Shown here: one piece after another, positions 11,175 through 23,784 of the stretch | Position numbering within the stretch: position 1 is the stretch's first letter | How the letters are laid out: the number at the start of each line of letters is the position of its first letter | NCBI GenBank assembly: GCA_026826555.1 | Contig: JAKSZT010053764.1 | Location: 35,484,079 to 35,548,078 of the forward strand | From: Tolypeutes matacus | Lineage: Eukaryota > Chordata > Mammalia > Cingulata > Chlamyphoridae | DNA length: 64,000 nt | Reading direction: 5' to 3' | Notes under the pieces: generated by a model | What the model was told of the DNA's origin: nothing | Databases searched by the model: none | Seen by the model: only the letters and a program-made list of their open reading frames with translations | Translations under genes and position numbers: made by a program

Positions 11175-11760
11175 TTTTTTTTTTAATAGAATCTGTCTCC
11201 ATGACCTCAACAAAATGATCCAAGACACTTAAGGACCTTTTGAGAGACTTTTTTTTTTTTTTGCAATATCACTTTGAAATACTTAAACGGTGTGATCCTC
11301 AATCTACCATTTCAAATGACAGTTCAATCATTTTCTTTTCATTTATACCTGACCAATTTGGTGCAGATATTTAGATAAACTAGATACATGCTCTCCTGCA
11401 TTAAAAAAAGAAAGAAAAGTAGTCATTCTTATCCATTCTGAAAACATAATCCTCCTCTACTGTTGTAAAGAAGATAAACATGTTGGTCAATTATAATCAG
11501 ATAGAAGAGTTAAACTTGATTACAATTAAACCAAATCATAATTTTTGGTCAATATGACTCTGCCACAAGATGGATAATGTTAAACAAGTCTGCTCCTTGG
11601 CTCACTCATTAGATTAATTGGGGGTGTATTTTGTGGCTAATGTACTCCTGATAGATCCATCAGAATGCCTTTCTGATCAAAATTTAAACTTTTATATGAT
11701 AGAATTGAAGAGTTCTTACCTTCAAATCTTCCAAGTATAGCTAATATTGTGTTTGCCTAC

Positions 11761-11793
<33 letters not shown>

Positions 11794-12730
11794 CACTCCC
11801 TCTTCTCTTAGTAACTATTCAATTCTCTTTACATATCTGCATTCTTACAAAATCATACCCTTCCTGCCCGATGAAGCCAATATGCTTTGGAGGAATCAAC
11901 CCTAACCCTATCAGAGTATCCTTTCCTGGACACAGTTATTGGTTCCGGAAAGGACTCCAGATCCAATTAGAGTCAATAAAATATAAGAAAAAGTTTGTTG
12001 TCAGAATCTGGGAAAGAAGCTTCCTGATTCCTCAGGAAAGATCCCAAAGAAACCCTCTCTCTTTGCTCTTGGCATGCATCGACGTAGCCATCTTATAACC
12101 ACAAGAGGGAGCCAATCCTTCTAATGAATCTGACACAATGACAGGGAGTAGAGCTAGAGAGAAACTATGTGCCCATTGTCCAACAGAAACCACCTTTCAG
12201 ACACTCTCAATCATTTTTCCTCTAATTGATCTATGAAGACATTTTGAAAGCCCTTTCAAATGCCTTGCTTTAGTTCAAGAGTACTCTCTCTGCCACATTT
12301 CCTCTGGCACCATAGTCCAATATATCTGTCAAAGAAGGAAATGAAGTTACTGTAATGATGACCCATGAACTTCCTCTTCTTGGAACTCCAGGAAATAAAC
12401 AAAAAGCTCATAATTCAATGGTTTGCAGAAACTCTCCTCCTCTTTTTGAAAGCTGGAATGGCAAAATGGCATTTATTCATATTTGATTGTCCAGCATATC
12501 TCATGTTTGCCAGGATTATACAACAACCTCATTTACAAGTGTTTTTTTTTTTAATATGGTGAAATATAATTTAAAGAGAAACACACATTTTCAGCAGGGA
12601 GATGCTTTACCATTGCTTTACAATCTCTTTACCCATAGATCACAGAGCTCCCTACAGTACAGTTCTAAGGAAAGGAATACTGTCATCGTTTTCTCTCCCA
12701 TGTTAAATTAGACATTTCTTTGCCACAAAA
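11175..12730. other. No gene recognised; includes (A)30
   Basis: AT-rich unique sequence with T-runs at about 11251-11263 and a 30-base A-run at 11761-11790 not attached to any element I can name. Short frames at 11871-12098 and 12365-12711 show no family motif. Confidence 0.45.
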
Positions 12731-12734
12731 AAGA

Positions 12735-13905
12735 AGTCCAGTGGTAGCAAATCCCTGGTAGCTGTGGCAGTTCCTTAGTCATCAAGGACTTGAGCTGCTT
12801 CTCTCTTACAGCTCAGGAGTCCTTAGCATGTACCCCATGGACAAGCTGCCTAAGAGTTTCAACCTTCTTGTTCACAGTCCAAGCAGCAGGAAGGAGGAAG
12901 GGAGACCCCTCCCTTTGAAGGATTGCATTAGTTAATTTATGTGAAGTTATGCTACGGTAACAAACTCTAAAATATCAGGAGTTCACAGCAATTTTATTTT
13001 TCTTACTCTCATCATAGGTTGCCTGTGGATCAGCTACAGCTCTGTTTTATATTTCTTCCCACTTAAGGACCCAAACTGAAGAAGCAGCTGAGAAGTACCT
13101 CAGTCTCAAGGTAGAGGAAGGAGTGCAGTAATTGAACTATGCAGTTTCTCTTTAAGCTTCTGCCAACATTCCAGTGACTAAAGCCAATCAGATGGCCAAA
13201 CTTGACATTAATTGAGAGGCGAAGTTACTCCTCCCACAGGATGGCAATGGGGAAGTTTATGTGATCCTCTCACAGGATGGACAGCAAATAATGAAAACAA
13301 TAAAATTTTCTACCACAAAGATACCGTTCTGTCTATGTGTTACTGTGTAAGAAACCATCCCAAAGCATAGCAATTTAAATTTATGATTATCTTTCACAGT
13401 TCTGTGGATTGACTGGGTTCAAATGGATGATCCCACTTGGGAGCAGTTGCAATCAGATGCAGCTGTGCTATATGAAGGCTCACCTGGGCAGGACATCCGG
13501 GATAGTTGCTCATGGCTGACAGGTAATGCTGATTGTCAGCTGGGAGCTCAGCTGGAACTCTCAACCCGAGCACCTGTACGTGGCCTCTGCCTATAACGAA
13601 GGCTTCTCACCATGGGAAGTAGAAAGCAGTCTCAGAGCCTGGCCAAGTTGGAGGGGAGGGAAAATAGATGACATCTGTCACTAGAAGGAGTGCCAAAGGA
13701 TTTGTGGTCATCTTTAATATGCCATCAATATATCCCACTTCATTAGTCAGAAGTTAGACATTTCGCCCCATTTTGCTTCCAGGGAGGCTGGGAAAATAGT
13801 CTACATGTAGCAATGCACCCTGCTAAAAATGGAGGTTCTGTTATTAAAGAGGAAGAGGTAAATGGGTATTAGGATAGGCAAAGCAGTCTTTGTCACTTAA
13901 ACCTC
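12735..13905 (-). mobile_element. Nested MaLR-like LTR elements (three layers)
   Basis: An outer element occupies 12735-12926 and resumes at about 13743-13905; GGCAGTTCCTTAGTCATCAAGG and GCAGCAGGAAGGAGGAAGG on the left pair with GGGAGGCTGGGAAAATAGTCT on the right. Two further LTR-like units lie between: 12927-13312 (ends TTTTCTACCACA) and 13313-13742 (begins near TGTGTTACTGTGTAAGAAACC). All resemble MLT1/MaLR LTRs in reverse. Exact borders and subfamilies are approximate. Confidence 0.5.
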
Positions 13906-13909
13906 ATAT

Positions 13910-16345
13910 TCTTTTTATTCTTTGCTCTTAAAATAATTTTTAGCCTCTCTAGAATCTCTTCATTGGTTTTTTATTAGCTTCTTTTTATCAAGGCAAAAAA
14001 ATGGCATTTTTCAATTAAATAGCCCCCCAAAATCGTATTACAAACATTTTTAAATAACTCTTTTAACTGTTTATCATTCTCCTTAGAATATCAAACAGAA
14101 CTCTTTATTCTTTGGAAGTCTCCCTTTCCCACCCATTCCCAAATTGCCCCTGGCATAGTTAAAGAAAAAGCCACAGAACCTTCTGTATTTCTAGAAAGAT
14201 GTTCCTTCCCTCTATACACATCTCCAGCCTCAACTTTACCCATTACCTAAATGTTACTATCAGTTTCTCTGCTTTATTTCTTTTAATTTATGTAAATGAA
14301 TGGGGAAGTAGGAGTGGTTTAACTTATCTAGAAATCTATTTGAAATCCTTTGGGGAAAGATGTAAATAAGTAGAGCTACATGTTCATTGTAGAGACACAG
14401 ACATGGTATTATCATTAGTAATGATTTAATTATATTAGTTAATTGTTATCACATTTTTATGTATCCACATGAAGGCAAATTTTATCTTCTTGCTATCTTT
14501 GCCATTAAAACAAAAGAATAATGCTACCCTAGATGATAAAAATAATGACTGCACCTGTCAAAATAGATTTATGTCTTGATTCTCAGACAGCCTCAGCAGT
14601 GTTTTTTGCCAGGAATATTCATTTGTTCTTTTTCTTTTCTTTTCCTTTCTTTTTTTTGAGGGAAGAAGACAGAATGGATATTCTCATCTCTTCTCTTGAG
14701 TCTCCCTCTCCAATGATGCTCAGGGCAACGACCCTTCAGAATTAGGTACCAATCAATGCCAATTCCTTTGGTAACCATTGTAATAACATTAACATGATGA
14801 ACTAATGAGATATTAATGCAGTTGTAATAGACATTTCCATAGGAGTTCCATTGTAATTGAGTAGGTAATAATGTGCCTTAATCTGTGCTTGGCAAATGTA
14901 ATGTATGATGAATAGGGAAAGGCAGGATTTTGATGACTTTCAGCTTGTAAGACATGTACTTCTTCAAAAAAGAAAAGAAATATCTTTTTCTAAAAGTAGG
15001 TGCTTGAATGAATTTTGAGAAAACTGAGCCCAGCGTCTCACAACCCTCACTCCTCAAAGCATCTCATGGTATTTTATAAATTTAACTAAGTGGCAATAGA
15101 TTTGGGGAATAAATATTTAAGATCTTTATTTATATTCAATATGTGTCTGGTAGTTTATCCATTTATGTGACTCAGTCTTTCGATGATAGCAAATCATAAC
15201 TATGGTAGCAGAGCCTTGGGAATTCAGCAATAGTACCATCCATGGTGCTTCTAAAGGATGAAAATACCACATACACACACACAAAGAGTGTTTCATTGCT
15301 TGAGAGAAATAAGGAAATAAGGCTGAAAACCTAGAAAGAAATAAAAAGCGATGCGGTGGTAGAAAAAGAAAAGCAAACCAAGATTGAGATATTCAGTATT
15401 TCAGTTGGATTCAAGAGGATACCTGCAGATAACCCTGGTTTGAACTCTGCTGAAAGAGAGGGAAGCAAAAAGAGCAAGGCCTTTGTATGATTATTTATTC
15501 CAGCAAACAACAGCACATAGCAACTCAGAGCCTTTCTATTCCCTGAGCTAATATTTGCAAGACATTGTATCTCAAGGGCAAATTCTAAGTGCTCCTCCTC
15601 TCTCTACAGTAAAGAGGAAAGAGGAAAAATCGGAGGCTTCCATCATCCAAGGATAAAAAGAAAATACTGATGAAATTCATCATTGAACATTGTACAAGGA
15701 AGATTAAAAAATTAAGAGGAAAGTATGATAAACTTTGCTTAGCAAATACAAATGAAGGCTATATAAACCCATGTGATTTTTTAAAAAGCAGGCTATTGTT
15801 AAATTAACTGGCAGCATCTCAAAATCTCCTTAACAGTGAATTTTGCTACCAGTTCTATTCAAATCTTAAACCCCTCTACCAGAGGTCTACTTTCCTGGAC
15901 TGCTCCAGATGATCTCAATTCTACCCTTTCTAAACACAAGGAGGAGGTAGACCATCAGTTCCCTAACTTCTTCCCATCTTCCCCAATTCAGTGGAACGCC
16001 TCATTCTGGAAAAACTAATAGACTGGGGAGAAAACCAAAGAGAACAAGAGGATCTCAGTTTCCAACTGATATTAAAATGGCCCCATTTTCCTGCCTCTCT
16101 TGGAAGAACCGACTTCTCTAGTGTGAAAGCACCATCTAACTGCCTAGACGACAACTTCTAGAGCGCTTGCTTTGCTCCCTTATCATAGCTGACACCCCAT
16201 TACCAGAGGTCACTCTCCAGGTCTTCATTACTCTCCTTCTCTGCTTCTATTTTCAACCAATATTTTAATACCTGCCAGTGGCCTTTCCAAATTTTTTTAT
16301 CTGCCTGTACATTTGACACCAACAAGAGTTTTCAACATTAAGGCT
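13910..16345. other. Repeat-poor block
   Basis: No interspersed repeat recognised. 14280-15200 is balanced, complex AT-rich sequence of a kind often conserved in vertebrates, but this is inference only. The short open frames here show no family motif. Confidence 0.4.
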
Positions 16346-16349
16346 TTCA

Positions 16350-16590
16350 GGGATTTAAGTAGGCAAACAAGAGGGTAGAAAGATCATCGTCTTGGTATTC
16401 AGGTGGGCCTATTTCCAAATTCTGGTTTCACTACTTCATAAATTTGTGGCCTGTTATTAATCACTCTGCCTGTGTTTCAGCTTCCTCATCTATAAAATCA
16501 AGACAACAATAACACAGGTTGCTAGAAAATTTAAATGAGATAGCCAACTGAAAATACAGAGCGTATCAAGAATATTCTACCTTCATTGAG
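16350..16590 (+). mobile_element. MIR SINE
   Basis: GTTTCAGCTTCCTCATCTATAAAATC, then AGGTTGCTAGAAAATTTAAATGAGATA, are the MIR core and 3' region. Confidence 0.75.
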
Positions 16591-17009
16591 TGAGGGTCCC
16601 TTCCCCTTTAAACAAACAAATTTACATATAACATACTTTCTTTAGTTACCTGAAAAGTAGTTCAGAATTCAAAACAGAAAGTCTTACTCATTTCCGGTGC
16701 GAGGAGTACAGCCATTTTCTCCACATCTCCCACCTTGCCCTAAGCTACGGAGCTCAGTCTGGGAGCCAAGAGGGGAGCGGTAGTCATATCTGTGACACAT
16801 GGGTGCTAGTCCTGGAAAGGTACCTACGGCTGTCAGAAAGTCCTCTCAACCAAGCAGTCCTTTCCCCAAGTCCCAAGCCCTCTCTCATGAGATTTTGGTC
16901 TGAAGATTTGAAAACCCATCTTTTCCTGGTTATCCTTCATGACTCTCTGTAATCTCCCATTTACAGAACTTCCTGAGACAGTGAACTAGAGACTAACTTG
17001 ATGGTTGAT

Positions 17010-17160
17010 TTATCCATTCAATTCACATTTCATAAGTACTGACAGCAGGCTCTGTGCTAGGCACATGGGATTCAGAGAAAAAAAAAGGCAAGGTCCCGGG
17101 AGACAAAGAACAGTGAACAGATAATTCTGCCTGAGAGCAATATTATGGGAGCATAGGAAA
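17010..17160 (-). mobile_element. L2 3' end, antisense
   Basis: TCTGTGCTAGGCACATGGGATTCAGAG and the following purine-rich stretch match the L2 3' end in reverse. Confidence 0.6.
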
Positions 17161-17177
17161 GAGGAAATGAACCTAAA

Positions 17178-17310
17178 TGTCTTTTCCTTTCTGCCTTTCT
17201 TCCTTCCTTTCTTCCCTTCTCTTTCTTTTCTTTCTTCCTTTCTTTTCTTTCTTTCTTTCTTTCCCTCCCTTCCCTCCCTCCCTTCTTTCCTTCCTTCCTT
17301 CCTTCCTTTC
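17178..17310. repeat. Polypyrimidine (CTTT/TTCC)n tract
   Basis: About 130 bases of C and T on the plus strand, including (TTCC)n at 17285-17308. Frames of 65-76 codons across it are artefacts. Confidence 0.95.
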
Positions 17311-17517
17311 AGTTGGAAGAAGGAAAGGAAGGATGCAAAGAAGAAGAAATTTTTCCAGAGGAAATACCACTTAAGAGAATTTATAAATGATGAATAAAAG
17401 TTACCTAAGTAAAGAGAGGGGGAGATATTCCAGACAAAGAGAAGATTCCAATAAAGCCCCTCTCTTTATCACACACACACACCCTCAACCATAAATCTCA
17501 TGTTTTGAGAAGTTTGA

Positions 17518-17940
17518 TGTGTTAGTTTGGCTCTTCCAAGAAGCAGACACTAAGAATTAATCATTCGTGGAATGTTTAATGTAAGAGAACGATAGGGAGG
17601 GAGCAGGGGGAGGCTGGGAACTGCCATCAAACCATCATGTAGGTCTGACTTCTATGAAGGAGAGAGGAAAGGAAGGCAGGTTGGGTAGGAAGAGAACCAC
17701 CATGCAATTCTAAGAACATTTTAGCAAGATCAATGGGAAATTCTGGGGCTAGAGTTGCCCGTCAGAAAAGTCTCCCATCTCCCAGAATAGGCCTGCCTAG
17801 GCCTCTCTGCCACACTCAGTCAAAGACAGGGAGCAGTCCTGGGGAAGGGGGAGCCTCAGCGTTGATATGATTAGGGATTTCCGAGGGCAGCAGCTGGGAA
17901 TGTTGGGCAATTATTATCCTTAAGGCCAAATTAAGAATGA
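17518..17940. mobile_element. Unassigned LTR-like sequence
   Basis: Begins TGTGTTAGTTTGGCTCTTCCAAG and has the density and length of a solo LTR, but no matching family or target duplication could be defined. Tentative. Confidence 0.25.
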
Positions 17941-18051
17941 TAGGTATGTTTTCATGGTAGCCACATTGGGTCTACATAAAAATTTAAATAAATAAATAAA
18001 ATTTAAGTATTCAAGTATTCATTCTTTTTCCCACTTAAAAAAATGCAACAT

Positions 18052-18712
18052 CACCCACCATATCCATGGGATATAAGCCCTCTCTCACTTGGAGTTGGAG
18101 TGGACATCACCATCCCAGTCGCCTCTGGATTGGGGGAAGAACTATGGACTAGAGTGGACTTGATGGTATTCTCTTGCTCACATATGGTGATTCTTGCAAT
18201 GCAAGAAATTATAACAATGAGGTGGAGCCAGTGGCCACTTGACAGTTTTTGGGTAGGGAGGGGATGAGCAGTTGAGATACAGGGGCTTCTTTGGGAGTTG
18301 GAGGTTGTCCTGAGTACTGTTGTGGCGATGGATGTGGGCCATTTTGGATCAGCACACACCGCTCAGGGCTGAGTGGGGGAGAGTGTGGTCTGCGGTGTGG
18401 ACTGTGGTCTGTGGTTGGTGGCGGGGCTCCAGGATGTGTGGGTTCATTGAGGTTGGTGGGCCACACTGTGGGAGATGTTTGTGTGGGATGTGGTGGGAGG
18501 TGTGGGAGGTGGGCAACATGGGAATCCCAGTGGGTTCCATGTAGTGTTTTGGGTAATCTAAGCACCTCTTAAAATATATGCATATATATATATATATATA
18601 TAAATAACATTTTTGTAAGCAAATACACATATATGCATATATATTTATATATCATTTTACAAATGTTTGTATGTATTGTGAGAATTTTGATTTTTACCCA
18701 TAATAAAAAAAA
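18052..18712 (+). mobile_element. Retroposed unit with poly(A) and 15-bp TSD, probably L1 3' end
   Basis: A 661-bp insertion with the perfect duplication AAAAAAATGCAACAT at 18037-18051 and 18713-18727 and a terminal AATAAA merging into an A-run. The 5' part resembles a 3' UTR I associate with xenarthran L1 lineages (GGATATAAGCCCTCTCTC, GATTCTTGCAATGCAAGAAA). The middle, 18290-18540, is G/T-rich, and a (TA)n lies at 18584-18602. Structure is certain; identity as L1 is inference, with a non-coding RNA retrocopy the alternative. Confidence 0.75.
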
Positions 18713-18729
18713 AAAAAAATGCAACATAG

Positions 18730-20230
18730 ATAAGTCAATATATAATTAAAATAAGAAAAATCAATAAGAGTTAATTAACTTGTTTAATCACACGGTACAT
18801 GTTAGCCTGTTTTTGAAATGTTGGGAATAACTCCCAAACCCCTACTCGCACCTTGAGGAATTTCAAGGATTCCCAGTTTCCACATATTGTCATGGAAACT
18901 CCTGCCCTGAAATGTACACACTTATCATACATGTTCTCTGTTCCTTATTAGCAAAGATTCTATATTTTTCAGAGATAACTAAATAACAGATAATTTTATT
19001 CCCTTGTACTAGGAAACATTGGGATAACCATAGACCATATGGCCCGAATTGTCAGGATTCTAATTTCTGTCCCTGTCATTGACTAATATGGTCATTCTGA
19101 ATATTGCAATTTCCCTCTATTTTTAGAGGAAATCAAATATTGCATAATAAACTAGAGTGCAAACAAAACTATGTTATGCATCTCAGCAATTATAAATAAC
19201 CAGATCAACCCTAATCAAATTTAGAGAACGTTTAGAGTCTACTGAGTCCATGAGCTGTGGTGTGAGGTAAACAGAATAAATAGAATGCTCTGCACAAAAG
19301 ACACAAATCACTGCTAGTCCTGCCCATACCCTCTTCTGAATGGACATAGCAATGTATGATACCTTTGGATTTCCAGTGATTGGACCCAAGGTGAATACCT
19401 AATCCAAAGTTTGCATAACCCAAAATGAGTCAGCCATGTATGACTTACAGACTTGTGCAAGAAGTTGGTTCAATCTGATGCCTTCTCTCAGGAAAGTAAA
19501 GAAAGAAACAAAGAAACATTGCCAACCACCAAAAGGTCCTAAAGTCCAAAAGGATATATTGAGAGTGTCTAGGATGTAGGCTAGAGGGATCAATGCCTGA
19601 TAGAGAATGAGAGGATTGGAATAGACACACGCAATTGGAGATAAATGACCCTGTGGGCCTGGAGAGAGAGAACAAAGAAAGGTCATGTGTTCCCTGATGT
19701 CTTCCCAGCAATAGTGCCCACAGGCCTCATCTGCTCCATTTCCTGGTGAACCCACTGCAACCTTGGAAGGACCCCTTCCCCTTTCTTAGGCTAGTTTGAG
19801 TGTATTGCCTCTTTTGCAACCAGGGAACTATCACTACCATTTCAGGGCTAGGACTTCAGATTTTCTGTGCCTTGAAATGCCATCAAATCTAGGAAAACAC
19901 TCCAAAGCCTAAATGTCTCTTAATCTAGTACCTCCTAAGGGACTTTTTGTTGGTATTTGTTTATTAGATGTTATGTAACTTATTCTATTACTGTTACTCC
20001 ACATTCAAAGTGTGTGGAAGGATCCATCGGTTCTGATTTGCCATAACAAGGTATCTTCCTTTGCAAAGAATTTTTCTTGGCATCCTCAGTTGGATTCACC
20101 TATAACTATTTAAACCTACCTTGAGCTAAAGAAAAATACTGGTTAATGTTTCCCAGCAGGAAAAAAAAAGAGAGATTCTCAGTAAATGAGTTTTCAAATC
20201 AGGGCTCTTAACCTTCATGTGCAGCTCAAC
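18730..20230. other. No gene recognised
   Basis: No interspersed repeat assigned. On the minus strand, two overlapping frames (19399-19755, 118 codons; 19232-19423, 63 codons) span about 520 bases. They could be remnants of an old retroelement coding region, but no motif supports this. Confidence 0.35.
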
Positions 20231-20234
20231 CAGA

Positions 20235-20450
20235 AGAAGCTAAGTGTGGAAGAGGACAAAACCCAGAGTTAGGAACCAGGAGACCTGGGTGCTAGGGTCA
20301 AATCTCCCAATAACTAGCTCTGTGATCTTGGGGACTTGTGTACCAGTACTTGCAGGTTACTTATCTTTCTAATGAGGATAGCACCATCTTCCTGAGCTGC
20401 TGAATGGGTTGTTAAGGGGATTCAGTAATGCAATAGAAGCAACAGGTAAC
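20235..20450 (+). mobile_element. MIR SINE
   Basis: GGAGACCTGGGTGCTAGGGTCAAAT, then CTAGCTCTGTGATCTTGGGGACTTG, is the MIR tRNA-related and core region. Confidence 0.8.
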
Positions 20451-20459
20451 TGAATAGTT

Positions 20460-22475
20460 TAGAATGCAATACCAACCATAGGTTTAAAAGGTGATGTAAT
20501 ATTTACTGGTCTAAGTAAAATTCTGCCTTGATTATTTCATAGTAATGTTTATGCTCCCATTTTGAAATGCAAGAATATGACATCCAAAATATATAGATAT
20601 GTCCCTTTAACTAATTAATCTCTACTTTGACATGCAAAATCTACAAAAAGAACCAACAAGTAATGTCTTCTTGCTGTTCTTGAACTCAGGCTCCCTTGGT
20701 CATGGCTTAGACATGACTTGGGCAGGATGGCTGACATCAATTTTCCTTCCTCACCCACTCTCCCACTACCTCTCCTCCTATTTCAATCTTAAGTATCATA
20801 CAGACAGAAAATAAATCTATCTTATTTTGCACTGTATTCCTAGTGTTCAAAAAATTCTAGGTTTTCAATTAATATTATTGACGAGAATTCAAAAAAATGA
20901 ATAAAACTTCCCTGAAAACTATTCCTTCTTATGCACTAATTTACTACAATGCAAATTTTCTTTTCCACTCATGTGTTTTTATTTAGGAATCTTCATAATA
21001 TTTTCATATATTTTTTCATGTGTGTGTGTGTGTGTGTGCTTTTACTCCTCCAATTTGATTTACCTTATTGAGGGTAGAAATTTGTCTTTGCCTTTTTATA
21101 TTCTTTTCTTTGCTTTTGCTACACTAAATAAGAAAGGCTCAATAAACAGTGGTTGATTGGTTGACTGATATCTTGAAAATTCAATGAAAAAACTGACCAT
21201 TAAAAAAAAAAAAAGGTCAAATCACTTTTGTCATGAATTGACTAATCAACTTACCAATCTTCTAACACCCAAATAAATTCTTCTCCTCATTTTTAAAGAG
21301 CCATGGTTTAAGCCAAGATGTCCATATAGGACATTAGGAGAGTCATAAGGTTTTTAGTTCTTAATCTTCTATTCATATTTTAGACTATTTTATTACTCTG
21401 TATCCTGAAATTCCTACTTTTATTTTAGTGGGGAAAGGATGGCAAAAGAAAAAATTGTAAGAGACATCTTTGGGAAAAGAGGAAGGAATCAACTTTGAGG
21501 TTTTATTGTTCAAAAAGATTTAAAAAATAAAAAAGCATTCACAAAATGAAACAAGTCAACATTACCATTGCTGGCAAATGACAGTGACCAAAAAAGTCTT
21601 TCCACCTGTATGAGTAATGTCCTTTGTCCCCCATCCCTAGTGCTGGGTAATTCAGAGATATAATTTATGATGGATTCACAAACAAAATGGTCAATGGTTC
21701 AGCACAAACCAAACACGAGCAGACACATTTCTAAACCCAACCGTCATGCTGCTTACACAATCTGTTGATCCATTGAACAAATATATGTTGAAAGATTAAG
21801 CAGGAGTTGACTGCCATTCAGGAAGATAAATGTAGAGTAGACTCATTTTCCGCCTGACTTAATGCTTAAGAATTTGTATTAGAAGGATGGGGGGGTTGTC
21901 TGTGGGGGATGGGAGGGAAAGAAATTCCAGTCACTCTGATCTTTAGGACAAGATTATCTGGCCAAGGACCTCACACAGAGGCCTTTACCATCCATCTTTC
22001 ACATACTGGGCTGTCTTTCCCCTTATTCTTTTATTGTGAAAAAAAAATTTTTTTTCAAGGATATAAGCCAATACACCAGGAGAACTTGCCTTGGCTATTC
22101 AGGCCTTGTTGATGAAACAATAAGAGACAGAATGCTTTATACAGTATAGTTTGAGATTTAAAAGGGGGTGGGGGGAGAGTCGGGCTGTCAGAAAGGCACA
22201 TTGTTATCCGGCTGTCTCAGGAAAGGACCATGAGCCATTAAGCTACAGAGAGAACTGAAAGCTGGAAGCCAGCAACACTGTGTTCCCACTGGTGGGGCCA
22301 GCACCATCGGGGCCAACCTTGATTCAGCTCATACTTGTTGACATTTTCCTCAGTTAAGGTGTGAGGCAAGGCTTCTGGAGTTGCAATTGTCCAGCTTTGC
22401 TGAGCTGAAAAAGACAGCCATTCGCTGCTATTTATCCTGTTATAGGTGTTTGAGCGTCACAAGAGAGTTGTTGGG
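20460..22475. other. No gene recognised
   Basis: Unique AT-rich sequence with a (TG)n microsatellite at 21019-21038. No coding pattern or RNA gene seen. Confidence 0.45.
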
Positions 22476-22480
22476 GGGTG

Positions 22481-22999
22481 AGAGGGTGGATGTGGCTCAA
22501 ATGGTAGGGTGTCTGTCTCCCATATGGAGGGCCCTGGGTTCGATCCCCGGGACCTCGTGGTAAAATAAAGAAAAATATAGAAGGCATGCAGGCCACCAGG
22601 CCCCACACACAGACAAGCCTCCAGGCCCCGCACATGAGTGCGCCACCAGGTCCTGCATGAGGGCGTGCCAGGCCCCGCCAAGCCATGCAGCAAGATGATA
22701 ATGTAACAGGAGGGTGACACAAGGGAGAGCCAAGACGAGATGCGCCAAAAAACCAGGAACTAAGGTGGCACAAGTGGCAAAATGCCTCTCTCCCACATCG
22801 GTGGTTCCCAGGATTGGATCCCGGTGAAGACAGGAGGAGAAGGATGAGAAGAGAGGGCAGGAAACAAACACAGAGAATTCCCAGTGAATGGATACAGAAA
22901 CAGCAAAAACAGGGGAGGGGGGGTGGCGTGGGGATTAAAAATGGATAAAAGTGAAATAAATAAATAAATAAACTTAAAAAAAAAAAGAAAGAAAGAAAG
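22481..22999 (+). mobile_element. Composite DAS-type SINE with internal GC-rich repeats
   Basis: A GTTGGGCGTCC-type head (diverged to GGTAGGGTGTCTG) at 22485-22565 runs into a GC-rich section where CCAGGCCCC-type words recur about every 25-30 bases (22590-22685). A second tRNA-like section follows (22756-22830, GGTGGCACAAGTGGCAAAATG), with a tail of (AAAT)n and AAACTTAAAAA. The same composite occurs in reverse at 30383-30842. The 218-codon minus frame here is antisense SINE. Confidence 0.85.
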
Positions 23000-23670
23000 G
23001 AGAGAGAGCAGACAGAGTGGGAAGAGGGGGAGAGAAAGGAGGAAGGGAGGAGAAAATAGAACGAAAGAGAAAGAACAACCATTTGCACTACATAAATGGA
23101 ATTTTCTTGGTTTGTTAACCTGGGTTGAGGTAATAAGATAAAAACGCAATTATGTGGCTTCCTTGCTTAGCAAGCTGTGATTAATTGTCAAAAACATCCA
23201 AAAACTCTGGTCTTGTCGGCAATACATTCAAAAAGAAAACCACCGAACACAGAAAAAGCATAAAAAGGAAACAAACAAACAAACAAAACCCATCGATCTT
23301 CACCTACCAAAGTACATGTGCCATGAAAGGCACTGGAAGGCAATTCACTGGTTCATCTTTTACTGAGTGTCCATATAGGTCATGACACAGGAGTAGAAAC
23401 CACATAATCTTAAAAAAGAACTGGTTCTTGTCCTTGTAAAGTGTGTATGCCAACAGAGACCACTGTGGACATGTGCAGAAGGGTGCCTAGATGTTCAAGG
23501 AGAGGTCTGTTTCCTTTTGTATGGAAGGATAAGTTGTATCTCCTAAATTGGGAAGAGGTCTAGGCATGTGCTAGATATAAGCAGTGCTGTGAAGAAGGGA
23601 AGGGGGTGAGCATTGGAAGTTTCACATATACAGGTGATCTTGAGGGCCTAAGAAGAAACAGTGTTCTAAG
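23000..23670. other. Purine-rich stretch, then unique sequence
   Basis: Purine-rich (GAAAG/GGAGA) to about 23070, then no recognised feature. Confidence 0.5.
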
Positions 23671-23675
23671 TAGGC

Positions 23676-23780
23676 TAAGAATATCTTTATTTGCCAAGTA
23701 AAGTGATAAGGTTGGAAATCAGGTGGGTGTAGGGTAAAAATGACTGACAAAAGTTCTTGATATTATTTTTAGCCAGTCAT
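23676..23780 (+). repeat. Three-copy motif, copy 1
   Basis: The core CTTTATTTGCCAAGTAAAG at 23685 and about 95 downstream bases recur at 26280-26380 (same strand; by eye 56 of the first 59 bases equal) and at 26524-26594 (opposite strand). Not recognised as a named repeat. Confidence 0.85.
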
Positions 23781-23784
23781 ATGA

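Noticed and set aside
11761..11790. (A)30 as evidence of a processed pseudogene
   Set aside because: No matching upstream mRNA-like sequence and no clear target duplication.
17167..17397. Phe/Ser/Leu-rich frames on both strands
   Set aside because: Produced by the polypyrimidine tract.
19232..19755. Two overlapping minus frames (118 and 63 codons) that could be an old retroelement coding region
   Set aside because: No reverse transcriptase, protease, integrase or envelope motif is visible, so no call is made.
22432..23088. 218-codon minus-strand open frame
   Set aside because: It is the antisense of the composite SINE plus a purine-rich tail; other SINE copies give similar frames.
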